NCBI RefSeq assembly: GCF_009906955.1
Contig: NZ_CP047656.1
Span: 4,277,001 to 4,341,000, forward strand
Direction: 5' to 3'
DNA from: Paraglaciecola mesophila
Lineage (GTDB): Bacteria; Pseudomonadota; Gammaproteobacteria; Enterobacterales; Alteromonadaceae
Length of the DNA stretch: 64,000 nucleotides
The notes under the pieces are model-generated. The model had not been told where the DNA came from and did no database searches. It was given only the letters and a program-made list of their open reading frames with translations. How positions within the stretch are numbered: position 1 is the stretch's first letter; the number at the start of each line of letters is the position of its first letter. Position numbers and translations under genes: made by a program. Shown here one piece after another: positions 24,395-34,177 of this stretch.

Positions 24395-27169
24395 ATGTTA
24401 AGAACGTTTAATTTTCAGATAATCGCATTGCTCGCGATTATGTTTATGGCGCCAGTAAACGCTGTTACTCCGTCTGCCCAGCAGATCGAGCAATTTAAAA
24501 GCATGCCAAAAGCACAGCAAGAAGCGCTTGCGCGTCAAATGGGAATTGACTTATCTGACCTAAACCTCTCAGGGGGTAATAACAATGGCATAGAGGTTCA
24601 GCCTGAAAGCCAAGTTAACCGCTACGTGGACGACAACGAGATTGCTGCTCGTCTTGCCGAGCAAAGCGCCAATAAAAACAAAACCAAAGAATTAAAGCCT
24701 TTCGGCTACGATTTGTTTGATTCATCAACGGCAACAGCCTCTTTTGCCCCGCCTACTAACTTACCAGTGCCAGCTGATTATATCTTAGGCCCGGGCGACA
24801 CTATTCGCGTGCAATTATTCGGCAAAGTGAGTGAGCAACATTCATTGCAAGTCAACAATGAAGGCGTTATCGAAGTGCCAGATTTAGGCCCGATGAATGC
24901 AGCAGGGTTAAGCTACAACGAATTTAAACAGCAATTAACCCAGCGTTACAGTGAGCAGGTTATTGGTGTGACGCCAAACATCAGTATGGGCGAACTACGC
25001 ACGATCCAGGTTTATATGGTCGGTGAGGCGTATCAACCAGGCGCGTATACGGTTAGCGCGTTATCAACTATTACCAATGCGTTGTTTTCAAGCGGCGGTA
25101 TTAACGATGTGGGCTCATTACGCCACATTGAGTTAAAGCGAGCAGGTAAAACCGTCACCGAGTTCGACTTATACGACTTGTTGGTGTTTGGTGATACAAG
25201 TAAAGACATGCGTTTGCAGCAAGGCGACGTAATATTTATCCCTATCGTGAAAAAGTTGGTGAGCGTTGATGGTGAAGTTCGCCGCCCGGCTATTTATGAA
25301 GCCAAAGACAACGACACCATGGCAAGCATGTTAAATATTGCTGGGGGCTTATTACCTACTGCTGCATCTAAGAGCCTGCAGGTTGCTAGAAGTACTGCCA
25401 GTGATGGTTTTGAAGTCAAAACGGTTAACATGCAAGACAGAACAGGGCGCTCATTAAAACTTGCAGCAGGTGACTTTATCAATGTACCGGCTGCAGGCAA
25501 CGAATTTAACAATGCGGTTGTAGTGATGGGGGCTTATGCCACCCCAGGTTTGACCCAATGGCGACAAGGGTTGATGTTATCTGATTTGGTTAATCGCAAT
25601 AGCTTGATGGGCACCACAGACGTTGACTATGCCTTGATCATGCGCGGTGCTAAATTTGCACGCCAAAGTGACATTATTCAATTTGAGCCAGCTAAAGTAC
25701 TTTCTGGTGAAACTGATATTGAATTGAATGCATTCGACAAAGTCGTGTTTTTTAATCGCTTTACGCCTGTAGACCCTGAAGACATCGAAAAAGATAAACA
25801 GGTTGAAAACACAAGTAGCGACGCTAACCGTACGACTAGACAACAAAAGCAAGATACAAAATACGTAAACAATATACCCATGCAGAGTGGCGCTAACGGC
25901 CAAGCAACAAGTAATACGCAGAACCCGCAATTTGAAAACACATTGCGAGACCAAAGTGCTGGCAACAACACACGAAATAACAAAGGCACCAAGGATGACG
26001 AGAACAAAGAAGATAACAAAGCTAACTTCTTACAAGCGTTAGATTTAGCCAGCTTCACCGAAAAGTATTTGATTTTAGAGAAAACAAAATACCTTTCTCG
26101 GGAAGAATTATTGGCCCCGATTGTTGAGCGCCTACAAAACGAAAGTAGCCAGAGTTCACCCATGAAATTGGTTGAAATAACGGGGCAAGTGAAGTTCCCC
26201 GGTGTGTACCCAGTACAGAAGAACGCGAATGTACGTGACCTAATTTTAGCGGGTGGTGGCTTGTTAGAATCGGCTTATTTACAAAAAGCCGAAATATCAC
26301 GTACTAGCTTAGACAGCAGCAATGCCTTGCGCATAGAGCACATTCAGATTGATTTAATAGATTCAATGCTGGGTAACAGCAACATTGCCCTGCAAAGTAA
26401 AGATACCCTCAATGTGTTACGCACCCCAGATTGGCATGAAAACAAAAAAGTCGAGCTGGTTGGCGAAGTGGTATTCCCTGGGGTTTATCAAATCAAAAAA
26501 GGTGAAACCCTTGCCCAGTTAATTGAGCGTGCAGGTGGCTTCACTGAAGAAGCAACTGTAAAAGCAGTAGTATTTACTCGCGAAGAGCTAAAAGAGCGTG
26601 AACGTGAAAATCTTGACAAGTCAGTAGAGAACTTACGTCAGCAAATTGCTTCAACAAATTTATCTGGTAGTCAAAATGTTAAAACTATTGATTATCAAGA
26701 AGCCAAGTTAATTTTGGATGAATTGCTGCAGGTTGAGCCAGTAGGCCGATTAGTAATTGATATGCCGCAAATCATAGCAGGTAACCCCACAGCTGATTTA
26801 TCACTTAAAGACGGTGACAAACTATTTGTGCCTAATATTTCTTCTTCTGTTTCTGTCGTCGGTGAAGTGTTTGTACCGTCAACCCATATGTTTAAGTACG
26901 GTAAAACCCTGGAGCAGTATATAGCTAATTCAGGTGGTGAAACCGACCGCGCAGACATGGGCGATGTGTACATTGTTAAAGCTGATGGCTCAGTGACTAT
27001 TCCTGAAACCTCGTTCTGGTTTAGCTCAAACGAGACCGTGTTAGAGCCAGGCGACACCATAGTGGTACCACGTGATGTAACTAACTATGAGCGTTTAGGC
27101 CTATGGCAAACCATAACCCAAATAGCCTATCAGTCAGCCATTGCCTTGATAGCCATTGGCAATCTGTAA
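24395..27169 (+). CDS. Large SLBB-domain polysaccharide export protein (Wza-like)
   Basis: This 924-residue protein fits the outer-membrane polysaccharide export (OPX) family. It has a Sec signal (IIALLAIMFMAPVNA), a polysaccharide-export domain near residues 125-215 (PADYILGPGDTIRVQLFGKV) and several SLBB repeats (VYMVGEAYQPGAYTV, VSVDGEVRRPAIYEA, VEITGQVKFPGVYPV, VELVGEVVFPGVYQI, VSVVGEVFVPSTHMF). An Asn/Gln/Lys-rich linker lies near residues 475-550. There is no lipobox Cys, unlike E. coli Wza, and the protein is over twice Wza's length. The ATG at 24395 follows AGGGA. No wzc/wzb kinase pair follows. Confidence 0.88.
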   Translation: MLRTFNFQIIALLAIMFMAPVNAVTPSAQQIEQFKSMPKAQQEALARQMGIDLSDLNLSGGNNNGIEVQPESQVNRYVDDNEIAARLAEQSANKNKTKELKPFGYDLFDSSTATASFAPPTNLPVPADYILGPGDTIRVQLFGKVSEQHSLQVNNEGVIEVPDLGPMNAAGLSYNEFKQQLTQRYSEQVIGVTPNISMGELRTIQVYMVGEAYQPGAYTVSALSTITNALFSSGGINDVGSLRHIELKRAGKTVTEFDLYDLLVFGDTSKDMRLQQGDVIFIPIVKKLVSVDGEVRRPAIYEAKDNDTMASMLNIAGGLLPTAASKSLQVARSTASDGFEVKTVNMQDRTGRSLKLAAGDFINVPAAGNEFNNAVVVMGAYATPGLTQWRQGLMLSDLVNRNSLMGTTDVDYALIMRGAKFARQSDIIQFEPAKVLSGETDIELNAFDKVVFFNRFTPVDPEDIEKDKQVENTSSDANRTTRQQKQDTKYVNNIPMQSGANGQATSNTQNPQFENTLRDQSAGNNTRNNKGTKDDENKEDNKANFLQALDLASFTEKYLILEKTKYLSREELLAPIVERLQNESSQSSPMKLVEITGQVKFPGVYPVQKNANVRDLILAGGGLLESAYLQKAEISRTSLDSSNALRIEHIQIDLIDSMLGNSNIALQSKDTLNVLRTPDWHENKKVELVGEVVFPGVYQIKKGETLAQLIERAGGFTEEATVKAVVFTREELKERERENLDKSVENLRQQIASTNLSGSQNVKTIDYQEAKLILDELLQVEPVGRLVIDMPQIIAGNPTADLSLKDGDKLFVPNISSSVSVVGEVFVPSTHMFKYGKTLEQYIANSGGETDRADMGDVYIVKADGSVTIPETSFWFSSNETVLEPGDTIVVPRDVTNYERLGLWQTITQIAYQSAIALIAIGNL

Positions 27170-27199
27170 CTTGTTAAGATAGAAATTTGAGTAATTGAA

Positions 27200-28198
27200 A
27201 TGACTGATACGAAAAATAACACGTCAGAAAAAGATAAGATTCAATACGTTGCCATATCGCCGGACATGTTTCAGGCGCAAAACAACGACGATGAAATAGA
27301 TTTACGCGAGCTATGGAATGTAATTTGGCGCGGCAAGTGGATTATTATTGCGATTACCGCAATCTTTGCTGTCGCCTCTGTGTTTTATGCCTTGAGTCTA
27401 CCGAATATCTATAAATCAGAAGCCCTACTTGCCCCTGCGGATACAGATCAGCAAGGCGGACTTTCAGGTCTTTCAGGTCAACTAGGGGGCTTAGCATCCC
27501 TTGCGGGCGTGAATCTAGGTGGAGGGAAAACCGACAAGACTGCACTCGCTATTGAGATACTTAAATCCCGAGAATTCTTTGCTAAATTCGCTGAAAAACA
27601 CGATATTTTACCTGATTTGATGGCGGCTAAAGGCTGGGATATGGCTTCGAATACCGTGATTTACGATGAAGAAATTTATTCATCTGAAAGCGGAGAATGG
27701 GTAAGAGAGGTTAGAGCTCCCAAAAAAGCTAAACCGTCGATGCAGGAGGCTAAACAAGAATTTGAGAAATTATTTTCTGTTGATAAAAGCATTGAGACAG
27801 GCATGGTTAACATTAGTATTGAACACTACTCGCCTGATGTAGCTAAACAGTGGGTTGATTGGTTAATTCAGGATATTAATTCTGATATGAAGATGCGTGA
27901 AAAAAATGAAGCAGAGCGCAGCATTAAATACTTGGAGTCGCAAATAAATAAAACTACAGTGGTTGAGCAAAGAACTTTGCTTTTTCAATTAATTGAAGAG
28001 CAAGCTAAAACGTTAATGTTTGCAGAGGTACGAGAGGAATACGCATTTAAAACGATCGACTCTGCAGAAATACCTGAAAAAAAGTCGAGTCCAAGAAGAG
28101 TATTAATTATTTTATTCTCTTTGTTTGCAGGTTGTGGGTTGGGAATAATAATAATTTTTACACGTTTTTTTAGTGAAAACTCTCAGCGTGAGGAGTAA
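27200..28198 (+). CDS. Wzz/GNVR chain-length determinant protein
   Basis: The 332-residue protein is a polysaccharide co-polymerase of the Wzz family. It has an N-terminal membrane helix preceded by IDLRELWNVIWRGKW (near residue 32), a periplasmic coiled-coil region (residues 200-285) and a second C-terminal helix after PEKKSSPRRV. It lacks a fused tyrosine-kinase domain, fitting O-antigen-type (Wzx/Wzy) chain-length control. It follows the wza-like gene by 30 bases and precedes the dehydratase by 3. Confidence 0.9.
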   Translation: MTDTKNNTSEKDKIQYVAISPDMFQAQNNDDEIDLRELWNVIWRGKWIIIAITAIFAVASVFYALSLPNIYKSEALLAPADTDQQGGLSGLSGQLGGLASLAGVNLGGGKTDKTALAIEILKSREFFAKFAEKHDILPDLMAAKGWDMASNTVIYDEEIYSSESGEWVREVRAPKKAKPSMQEAKQEFEKLFSVDKSIETGMVNISIEHYSPDVAKQWVDWLIQDINSDMKMREKNEAERSIKYLESQINKTTVVEQRTLLFQLIEEQAKTLMFAEVREEYAFKTIDSAEIPEKKSSPRRVLIILFSLFAGCGLGIIIIFTRFFSENSQREE

Positions 28199-28201
28199 GT
28201 A

Positions 28202-29392
28202 ATGTCAAATATTCTTTCCTTGATAGGGCGCAATAAACATTTATTCATTGATGATATTTCCAAACATGATTCAAGACTACAGGAAATAATAGAGCGCTCT
28301 TCATTTTTAGTGTTAGGTGGTGCTGGTTCGATAGGGCAAGCGGTCGTAAAGGAGATATTTAAGCGAAATCCTAAAAAACTACATGTGGTTGATATCAGTG
28401 AAAATAATATGGTTGAACTGGTACGAGATGTGAGGAGTTCGTTTGGGTATATTGACGGTGATTTCCAAACATTTGCCTTAGATATTGGCTCGCTTGAGTA
28501 TGATGCATTCATTAAAGCTGATGGCAGTTTCGACTATGTGCTTAATTTGTCTGCTTTAAAGCATGTCCGTAGCGAAAAAGATCCTTTTACTCTTATGCGT
28601 ATGGTAGATGTAAACATTTTTAATACAGATAAAACAATACAACAGTGTATTGAAAAAGGTACTAAAAAATACTTTTGTGTGTCTACGGATAAAGCCGCAA
28701 ATCCGGTAAATATGATGGGGGCATCGAAACGCATAATGGAAATGTTTTTGATGCGCAAAAGCCATGAAATTGAAATTTCGACGGCTCGATTTGCAAACGT
28801 TGCGTTTTCAGACGGCTCTTTATTACATGGATTTAATCAACGAATTCAAAAGCGCCAGCCAATAGTTGCCCCGAGTGATATAAAACGTTATTTCGTTACT
28901 CCTCAAGAGTCAGGTGAATTGTGTTTGATGTCATGTATATTCGGTGAAAATCGAGATATATTTTTTCCAAAGTTAAGTGAGTCTCTACATTTAATTTCCT
29001 TTGCGGACATTGCGATTAAATTCCTATCCGACTTAGGTTACGAAGCCTACCTATGTGATTCTGAAGAAGAAGCTAGAGAGCTGGCTCTTACGTTGCCAGC
29101 GCAAGGGAAGTGGCCATGTCTTTTTACTACTAGTGATACTACTGGAGAGAAGGATTTTGAAGAATTTTTCACCGATAATGAAGTCTTAGATATGGAACGT
29201 TTTGTCAATTTAGGAATTATTAAAAATAGTGAAAGCTTTAACGACGAATTGTTACAACTATTTGAATTAACGATATCTACAATGAAGGACAAGAAAAGTT
29301 GGACTAAAGAGGAGATCGTTAACTTATTTTTCAAAATGCTTCCTGATTTTGGCCATAAAGAAACAGGTAAATACCTAGACGGCAAGATGTAA
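28202..29392 (+). CDS. Nucleotide-sugar 4,6-dehydratase (LegB/FlaA1-like)
   Basis: This 396-residue SDR enzyme resembles the inverting or retaining NDP-GlcNAc 4,6-dehydratases (LegB, FlaA1/PseB, WbpM). The NAD motif GGAGSIGQAV lies near residue 38. The catalytic region reads STDKAANPVNMMGASKR, with Met in place of the usual SDR Tyr, as in WbpM-type enzymes. A C-terminal extension of about 110 residues is typical for the LegB group. It opens the nonulosonic-acid gene set; a strong GAGGAG site precedes the ATG. Whether the nucleotide is UDP or GDP cannot be read directly, but the PtmE-like gene downstream favours GDP. Confidence 0.85.
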   Translation: MSNILSLIGRNKHLFIDDISKHDSRLQEIIERSSFLVLGGAGSIGQAVVKEIFKRNPKKLHVVDISENNMVELVRDVRSSFGYIDGDFQTFALDIGSLEYDAFIKADGSFDYVLNLSALKHVRSEKDPFTLMRMVDVNIFNTDKTIQQCIEKGTKKYFCVSTDKAANPVNMMGASKRIMEMFLMRKSHEIEISTARFANVAFSDGSLLHGFNQRIQKRQPIVAPSDIKRYFVTPQESGELCLMSCIFGENRDIFFPKLSESLHLISFADIAIKFLSDLGYEAYLCDSEEEARELALTLPAQGKWPCLFTTSDTTGEKDFEEFFTDNEVLDMERFVNLGIIKNSESFNDELLQLFELTISTMKDKKSWTKEEIVNLFFKMLPDFGHKETGKYLDGKM

Positions 29393-29394
29393 CG

Positions 29395-30537
29395 ATGAAT
29401 ACTAAGTTAATTGATTTTATCAAACAACTATATGGGACCAACGAGTTTATTCCACTTCATGCTCCAACTTTTTCTGGAAATGAAAAAAAATATGTTGCTG
29501 AAACTATAGATAGCACCTTTGTTTCGAGTGTTGGTGAATTCGTGACTCGGTTTGAGAACGATATTGCCGTTTTTACAGGTACCGCTAAAGCAGTAGCTAC
29601 AGTTAACGGTACGGCGGCATTACATACAGCACTGTATATGAGCGGCGTAAAGCGGGGCGATTTGGTTATAACGCAATCACTTACTTTCGTCGCGACCTGC
29701 AACGCACTTTATCATATGGGAGCTGAGCCTGTCTTCGTTGATGTTTCTAGAACTAGCTTAGGGCTATGCCCTATCGCATTAGAAGAGTATCTTGAAAATA
29801 ATGCTAGTTTGAATTTCGACGGTGTTTGCGTATACACGAATACAAAACAAGTTATACGAGCAGTCATGCCAATGCACACATTTGGGCATCCAGTAGAGTT
29901 AGATGAGATCTTAAGCGTTTGTAAAAAGTGGAACTTAACTTTAATTGAAGATGCTGCTGAGAGTTTAGGTTCATACTATAAAAGTGCTCATACAGGCACG
30001 GTTGGTGATTTTGGCGCACTAAGTTTTAATGGAAATAAAGTTATCACCACTGGTGGTGGAGGGATGGTTCTCTGCAAATCAGTTGAATCAGGAGAACGTA
30101 CGAAGCACGTAACAACGACTGCTAAAGTACCTCATCCGTATGAATTTTATCACGACGAGCCTGGCTTCAACTATCGAATGCCCAATTTGAATGCAGCTCT
30201 TGGCTGCGCGCAAATGGAATCACTAGTAAAATTTCTTGCTTCTAAACGTGAATTAGCAATGAAATATAAATCTTTCTTTGAGGATACTGAGTTTCAATTT
30301 GTAGATGAGCCCGAGTATGGCAGTTCAAACTTTTGGTTGAATGCAGTTATTTGTACAGATAGGCATTCCCGTGATGAGTTAATTAAGACTACAAATCAGT
30401 CCGGAATAATGACGAGACCTATATGGCAGCTTATGCACACGCTACCAATGTACAATGAATCTAAGAGAGGTGATTTAACCAATTCAGAATTTATTGGTCA
30501 GCGCTTGGTAAACTTACCAAGCTCGCCCTTGGGGTAG
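29395..30537 (+). CDS. LegC-family PLP aminotransferase
   Basis: The 380-residue protein belongs to the DegT/DnrJ/EryC1 sugar aminotransferases, LegC subgroup, which converts the 4-keto sugar to the 4-amino sugar. Features are PLHAPTFSGNEKKYVAETID near the start, the Asp/His pocket LIEDAAESLGS near residue 185, and the PLP Lys in LSFNGNKVITTGGGG near 215. It follows the dehydratase by two bases. The C-terminus ends LPSSPLG, normal for the group. Confidence 0.9.
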   Translation: MNTKLIDFIKQLYGTNEFIPLHAPTFSGNEKKYVAETIDSTFVSSVGEFVTRFENDIAVFTGTAKAVATVNGTAALHTALYMSGVKRGDLVITQSLTFVATCNALYHMGAEPVFVDVSRTSLGLCPIALEEYLENNASLNFDGVCVYTNTKQVIRAVMPMHTFGHPVELDEILSVCKKWNLTLIEDAAESLGSYYKSAHTGTVGDFGALSFNGNKVITTGGGGMVLCKSVESGERTKHVTTTAKVPHPYEFYHDEPGFNYRMPNLNAALGCAQMESLVKFLASKRELAMKYKSFFEDTEFQFVDEPEYGSSNFWLNAVICTDRHSRDELIKTTNQSGIMTRPIWQLMHTLPMYNESKRGDLTNSEFIGQRLVNLPSSPLG

Positions 30538-30539
30538 TT

Positions 30540-31412
30540 ATGAAGAGTGAAACAGCCTTTCTTACAACTATTTTTCCTACTGATGAAAATTATATCTTTG
30601 AGTATTTTTCATCTCTGGCTAATCAGACATTTAAGAATTTTGATCTTATTTTAGTAAATGATGGTTTTAGGGAGTTGGATAAAATCAGGCGTATATTCCC
30701 TAGTTTAGCTATTTATGAATTGAAGTCTGCCGGCAACATAGCTAAAAATCGGGAGATAATGATTTCACACGCGCGAAAGGCGAACTATAAATTTGCTATA
30801 TTTGGTGATTGTGATGACTACTTTTCTGATAATCGAATAGAAGTTACATTATCTAAATTGAAAAGCAATGATGTTGTGTTTAACCAAATAATCCCATTTG
30901 GACAGAATATCGATGAAGCTGAGGATTATTTTGGAGACCGGCTATTTGAAGGTGAGTCTATTGCCGCAGATGATATACTTGATAAAAATATACTTGGTTT
31001 TTCGAATACGGGAATAAATCTGAGTTGCCTTGATGATTTTACTGTCGACTTTCCCAATAATTTGGTAGCAGTGGATTGGTATTTCTTTTCTTTACTATTA
31101 GGACGAGGTAAAACAGCTTGTTATACCAAATTTTGTACGACGTTTTATAGGCAATACTCGGAAAATACTATTGGCTTTAAAACCATAGATAGCGAGGAAC
31201 TACGCCATATTATAAAGGTGAAAATCGTCCATTTCACAACTCTGCTTTCCGATGATTCACGGTATAGAAAATGTTTAGAGGATATTAAACTTCTAGAAAA
31301 GTTCATTCTTACAAATGAAAGTAGCTATTTGAAGCAAGTAAACCAAATAACAAACCCGCTCTGGTGGGAACTTATAAATTTGACGGAATTTAAAAATGAA
31401 AATTACAAATAG
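30540..31412 (+). CDS. Family 2-type glycosyltransferase
   Basis: The 290-residue protein has a GT-A fold opening (TIFPTDENYIFEYFSSLANQ) and the metal/nucleotide motif FAIFGDCDDYFS (DxDD) near residue 93. The rest is variable. It sits inside the nonulosonic-acid gene set between legC-like and legI-like genes, overlapping the latter by 17 bases, so it may transfer that sugar or its acceptor. Donor and acceptor are unknown. Confidence 0.75.
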   Translation: MKSETAFLTTIFPTDENYIFEYFSSLANQTFKNFDLILVNDGFRELDKIRRIFPSLAIYELKSAGNIAKNREIMISHARKANYKFAIFGDCDDYFSDNRIEVTLSKLKSNDVVFNQIIPFGQNIDEAEDYFGDRLFEGESIAADDILDKNILGFSNTGINLSCLDDFTVDFPNNLVAVDWYFFSLLLGRGKTACYTKFCTTFYRQYSENTIGFKTIDSEELRHIIKVKIVHFTTLLSDDSRYRKCLEDIKLLEKFILTNESSYLKQVNQITNPLWWELINLTEFKNENYK

Positions 31413-32451
31413 TTTTGATTTAAAAAATAATTCAACACCCTATATTATAGCCGAATTAGGATCAAATCATAATGGAAATATGGAACTAGCTAAGAAATTA
31501 ATTATCGAAGCGAAGGAAGCTGGTGCTAACTGTGTGAAATTTCAAAGTTGGTCAAAAGATTCAATCTTTGCAAAGAAGAAATATGAAGACAACTATTTTA
31601 TAGCTGATGACTATCGAGATAGAACGGACTTTACTTTGGAGGAGATTGTCGAAGAATATTCAATTTCTGCTCAAGAGCTTTTAGAGATGAAAAAATTTGC
31701 CGATGAAGTCGGTATCGATTGCTCTTCAACTCCCTTTAACCAAGCCGAAGCAGACTTCCTAGTTGATGAGTTGCAATCTCCATTTATAAAAGTTGCATCG
31801 ATGGATTTGAATAATCTTCCTTTTTTAGAATATTTGGCTAGAAAAAACTTGCCAATGATTATTTCTACGGGTCTTAGCGAACTACATGAGATAGATAAAG
31901 CAGTTAGAACAATTGAAGGTGCGGGAAACAATAACATTTGTATTCTACATTGTGTGTCGACGTATCCGCCTGTAGATAGTGATGTTAACTTAAACAATAT
32001 TATAACCCTAGCTAAAGCTTACCCCGATTATCCAATTGGATTTTCTGACCACACTATAGGCACCGAAATTCCCTTAGCGTCAGTCGCACTTGGAGTTGCA
32101 CTGATAGAAAAGCATTTTACTTTAGATAAAAACATGGAGGGCTGGGACCATAAAGTTTCAGCTACCAAGGATGAGTTAGCTATTATCGTTAATGGGGCTA
32201 GTCGAATTACAGAAGCATTAGGTGATTATCGAATAAGAGCCACTGAATCGGATGAAAAGAAAGCTGAGTTCAGACGAAGCATTGTTTTAACTCGTAGTTT
32301 CAAAGCAGGTGAAGTGATTACTCGTAATGATATAGACTATAAACGTCCCGGTGTCGGAATCAAACCGGAACTCTCTGAGTTTATCATTGGATTATCCGTA
32401 AATAAGGATTTAGAAGTAGATCATATATTAATGAAGAGTGACTTGACGTAA
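31396..32451 (+). CDS. Nonulosonic acid synthase (NeuB/LegI family)
   Basis: This enzyme condenses phosphoenolpyruvate with a six-carbon amino sugar to give a nine-carbon sialic-acid-like sugar. The 351-residue protein has the NeuB TIM barrel (YIIAELGSNHNGNMELAKKL near the start; CSSTPFN, KVASMDLNNLPFLEYLA, GFSDHTIG, EKHFTLD) and a C-terminal SAF/antifreeze-like domain (RRSIVLTRSFKAGEVITRND) near residue 290. LegI, NeuB and PseI cannot be separated with certainty by eye; the LegB/LegC context favours a legionaminic-type product. Confidence 0.92.
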   Translation: MKITNSFDLKNNSTPYIIAELGSNHNGNMELAKKLIIEAKEAGANCVKFQSWSKDSIFAKKKYEDNYFIADDYRDRTDFTLEEIVEEYSISAQELLEMKKFADEVGIDCSSTPFNQAEADFLVDELQSPFIKVASMDLNNLPFLEYLARKNLPMIISTGLSELHEIDKAVRTIEGAGNNNICILHCVSTYPPVDSDVNLNNIITLAKAYPDYPIGFSDHTIGTEIPLASVALGVALIEKHFTLDKNMEGWDHKVSATKDELAIIVNGASRITEALGDYRIRATESDEKKAEFRRSIVLTRSFKAGEVITRNDIDYKRPGVGIKPELSEFIIGLSVNKDLEVDHILMKSDLT

Positions 32452-33132
32452 ATGCTCGCTATAATCCCGGCTAGAGGAGGTTCTAAAGGCCTCCCTAAGA
32501 AAAATATTAAGCCATTACTTGGTAAACCATTAATTGCTCATACTATCGAGCAGGCGCTTAAGTCTCATAGTATAAGTAAAGTAGTTGTATCAACGGATGA
32601 TCGAAATATCTACGAAGCAGGATTAACATATGGTGCGGAGGATACGTTTCTTAGGCCTAGTGCACTAGCAACAGATGACGCACATGCAATCGATAATTAT
32701 TTGTATACGCTTAATCGTTTAGAGCGAGAATTTCATTATGATGTAAGTAATTTTATTGTACTTCAACCAACTTCTCCCTTACGTGATAGTCATGATATTG
32801 ACTCTGCCATAGAACTTTTTTTCCGAAAAAAGGCGGATTCTGTAGTTAGTTATACAGAAGAAGATCACCCTATATCATGGCATAAATATATAAAGGAAGA
32901 TGGTTCATTTGAAAACTTATTTTCTGAGAATATAGCTAATAGGCAGAATAACCAGAGTACTTATTATCCAAATGGGGCTATTTTCGTATTTAAACGCGAA
33001 CTGATAGAGAAGAGAGAATATTACTCAAGTAATTCATTTGCTTATGTCATGGATAGAAAAAGCTCGGTTGATATTGATTCAATTGATGACTTCGAATACG
33101 CAGAATATTTAATGAGGAAACGAAGTGAGTAA
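32452..33132 (+). CDS. CMP-nonulosonate cytidylyltransferase (NeuA/LegF family)
   Basis: The 226-residue protein activates the nine-carbon sugar as its CMP derivative. It starts with the NeuA nucleotide-binding signature IIPARGGSKGLPKKNIKPL, followed by KVVVSTDD near residue 43 and LQPTSPLRDSHDID near 103. The length is that of a single-domain NeuA. It starts directly after the synthase stop and overlaps the next gene by eight bases. Confidence 0.93.
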   Translation: MLAIIPARGGSKGLPKKNIKPLLGKPLIAHTIEQALKSHSISKVVVSTDDRNIYEAGLTYGAEDTFLRPSALATDDAHAIDNYLYTLNRLEREFHYDVSNFIVLQPTSPLRDSHDIDSAIELFFRKKADSVVSYTEEDHPISWHKYIKEDGSFENLFSENIANRQNNQSTYYPNGAIFVFKRELIEKREYYSSNSFAYVMDRKSSVDIDSIDDFEYAEYLMRKRSE

Positions 33133-34153
33133 TACTTTTGTTCTTAAATGTGACAGTACATTTGAAATGGCAGTCGAGGCGATTGATAAAGGTGGTTTGG
33201 GTTTTATTGCAGTAGTTAACCCGGAGATGTTGCTAGTTGGAATTTTGACTGACGGCGATATACGTCGAGCTTTCTTAAAGAAAAGTTTCGACCTAAACAG
33301 TATCATTAACAAGAACCCGGAGGTCATGAATTATAGATCTTCAAAGGAAAGTATAATTTCACGATTAAAAACACTTCATCGTAGACACATGCCACTGGTC
33401 GATGAAAAAGGCTTGTATAAAGGGGTTTTTTCTTTTGATGATATAGAGTTTATTACGAGAGATAATGAAGTTGTTATAATGGCAGGGGGACTCGGAAGTA
33501 GACTAGGTGAGCTTACAAAAAGCACACCTAAACCTATGCTTGAAGTGGGCAATCAGCCGATGCTACAGCATCTAGTAGAGCTATTTAGAGAACAAGGTTT
33601 CTGTAAATTCATATTTTGTGTAAATTATAAAAAAGACGTTATTCAAAGCTACTTTAAAGATGGTGGTGATTTTGGTGTAAAAATTTCTTATGTAGAAGAA
33701 GAAGTCCGCATGGGAACAGCTGGTGCTTTAAGCCTAATTAATCAAGATTTTAATGCACCTTTTTTCGTCATCAATGCCGACATTTTAACAAATTTGGATT
33801 TTGTATCTTTACTGAATTTTCATGAGAAGATGGACGCTCCAGCGACAATGTGCGTTCGACAGTACCAAATCCAGATTCCTTACGGTGTTATTAGCAATAA
33901 AGGAGGGCATCTAAAATCAATTGATGAAAAACCTAATTTTACTTTTGATGTTAATGCAGGTATTTACTTATTAAGCCCCAACGTTACAAAATTTATTCCT
34001 AAGAACAAATTTTACGACATGCCTTCACTATTTGAGAGATTAATGTTAGAGGGATTGACCCCAGCGACTTTTGAAGTGAATGACTATTGGATCGATATTG
34101 GTAAGAGGGAAGACTTACTTCAAGCTAACGCCGATATGCAGCATTTAAAATAG
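33125..34153 (+). CDS. CBS-pair nucleotidyltransferase (PtmE-like)
   Basis: The 342-residue protein joins an N-terminal CBS pair (residues 1-115; GILTDGDIRRAFLKK and HRRHMPLVDEKG) to a C-terminal sugar-1-phosphate nucleotidyltransferase (VVIMAGGLGSRLGELTKSTP near 117, NADILTNLDF near 218). Campylobacter PtmE, which makes GDP-glucosamine for legionaminic acid, has this same architecture, so this is the likely first step here. The start is GTG, overlapping the previous gene. Confidence 0.87.
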   Translation: MSNTFVLKCDSTFEMAVEAIDKGGLGFIAVVNPEMLLVGILTDGDIRRAFLKKSFDLNSIINKNPEVMNYRSSKESIISRLKTLHRRHMPLVDEKGLYKGVFSFDDIEFITRDNEVVIMAGGLGSRLGELTKSTPKPMLEVGNQPMLQHLVELFREQGFCKFIFCVNYKKDVIQSYFKDGGDFGVKISYVEEEVRMGTAGALSLINQDFNAPFFVINADILTNLDFVSLLNFHEKMDAPATMCVRQYQIQIPYGVISNKGGHLKSIDEKPNFTFDVNAGIYLLSPNVTKFIPKNKFYDMPSLFERLMLEGLTPATFEVNDYWIDIGKREDLLQANADMQHLK

Positions 34154-34177
34154 ATTTAAATCGTAGAGAATTATTAA

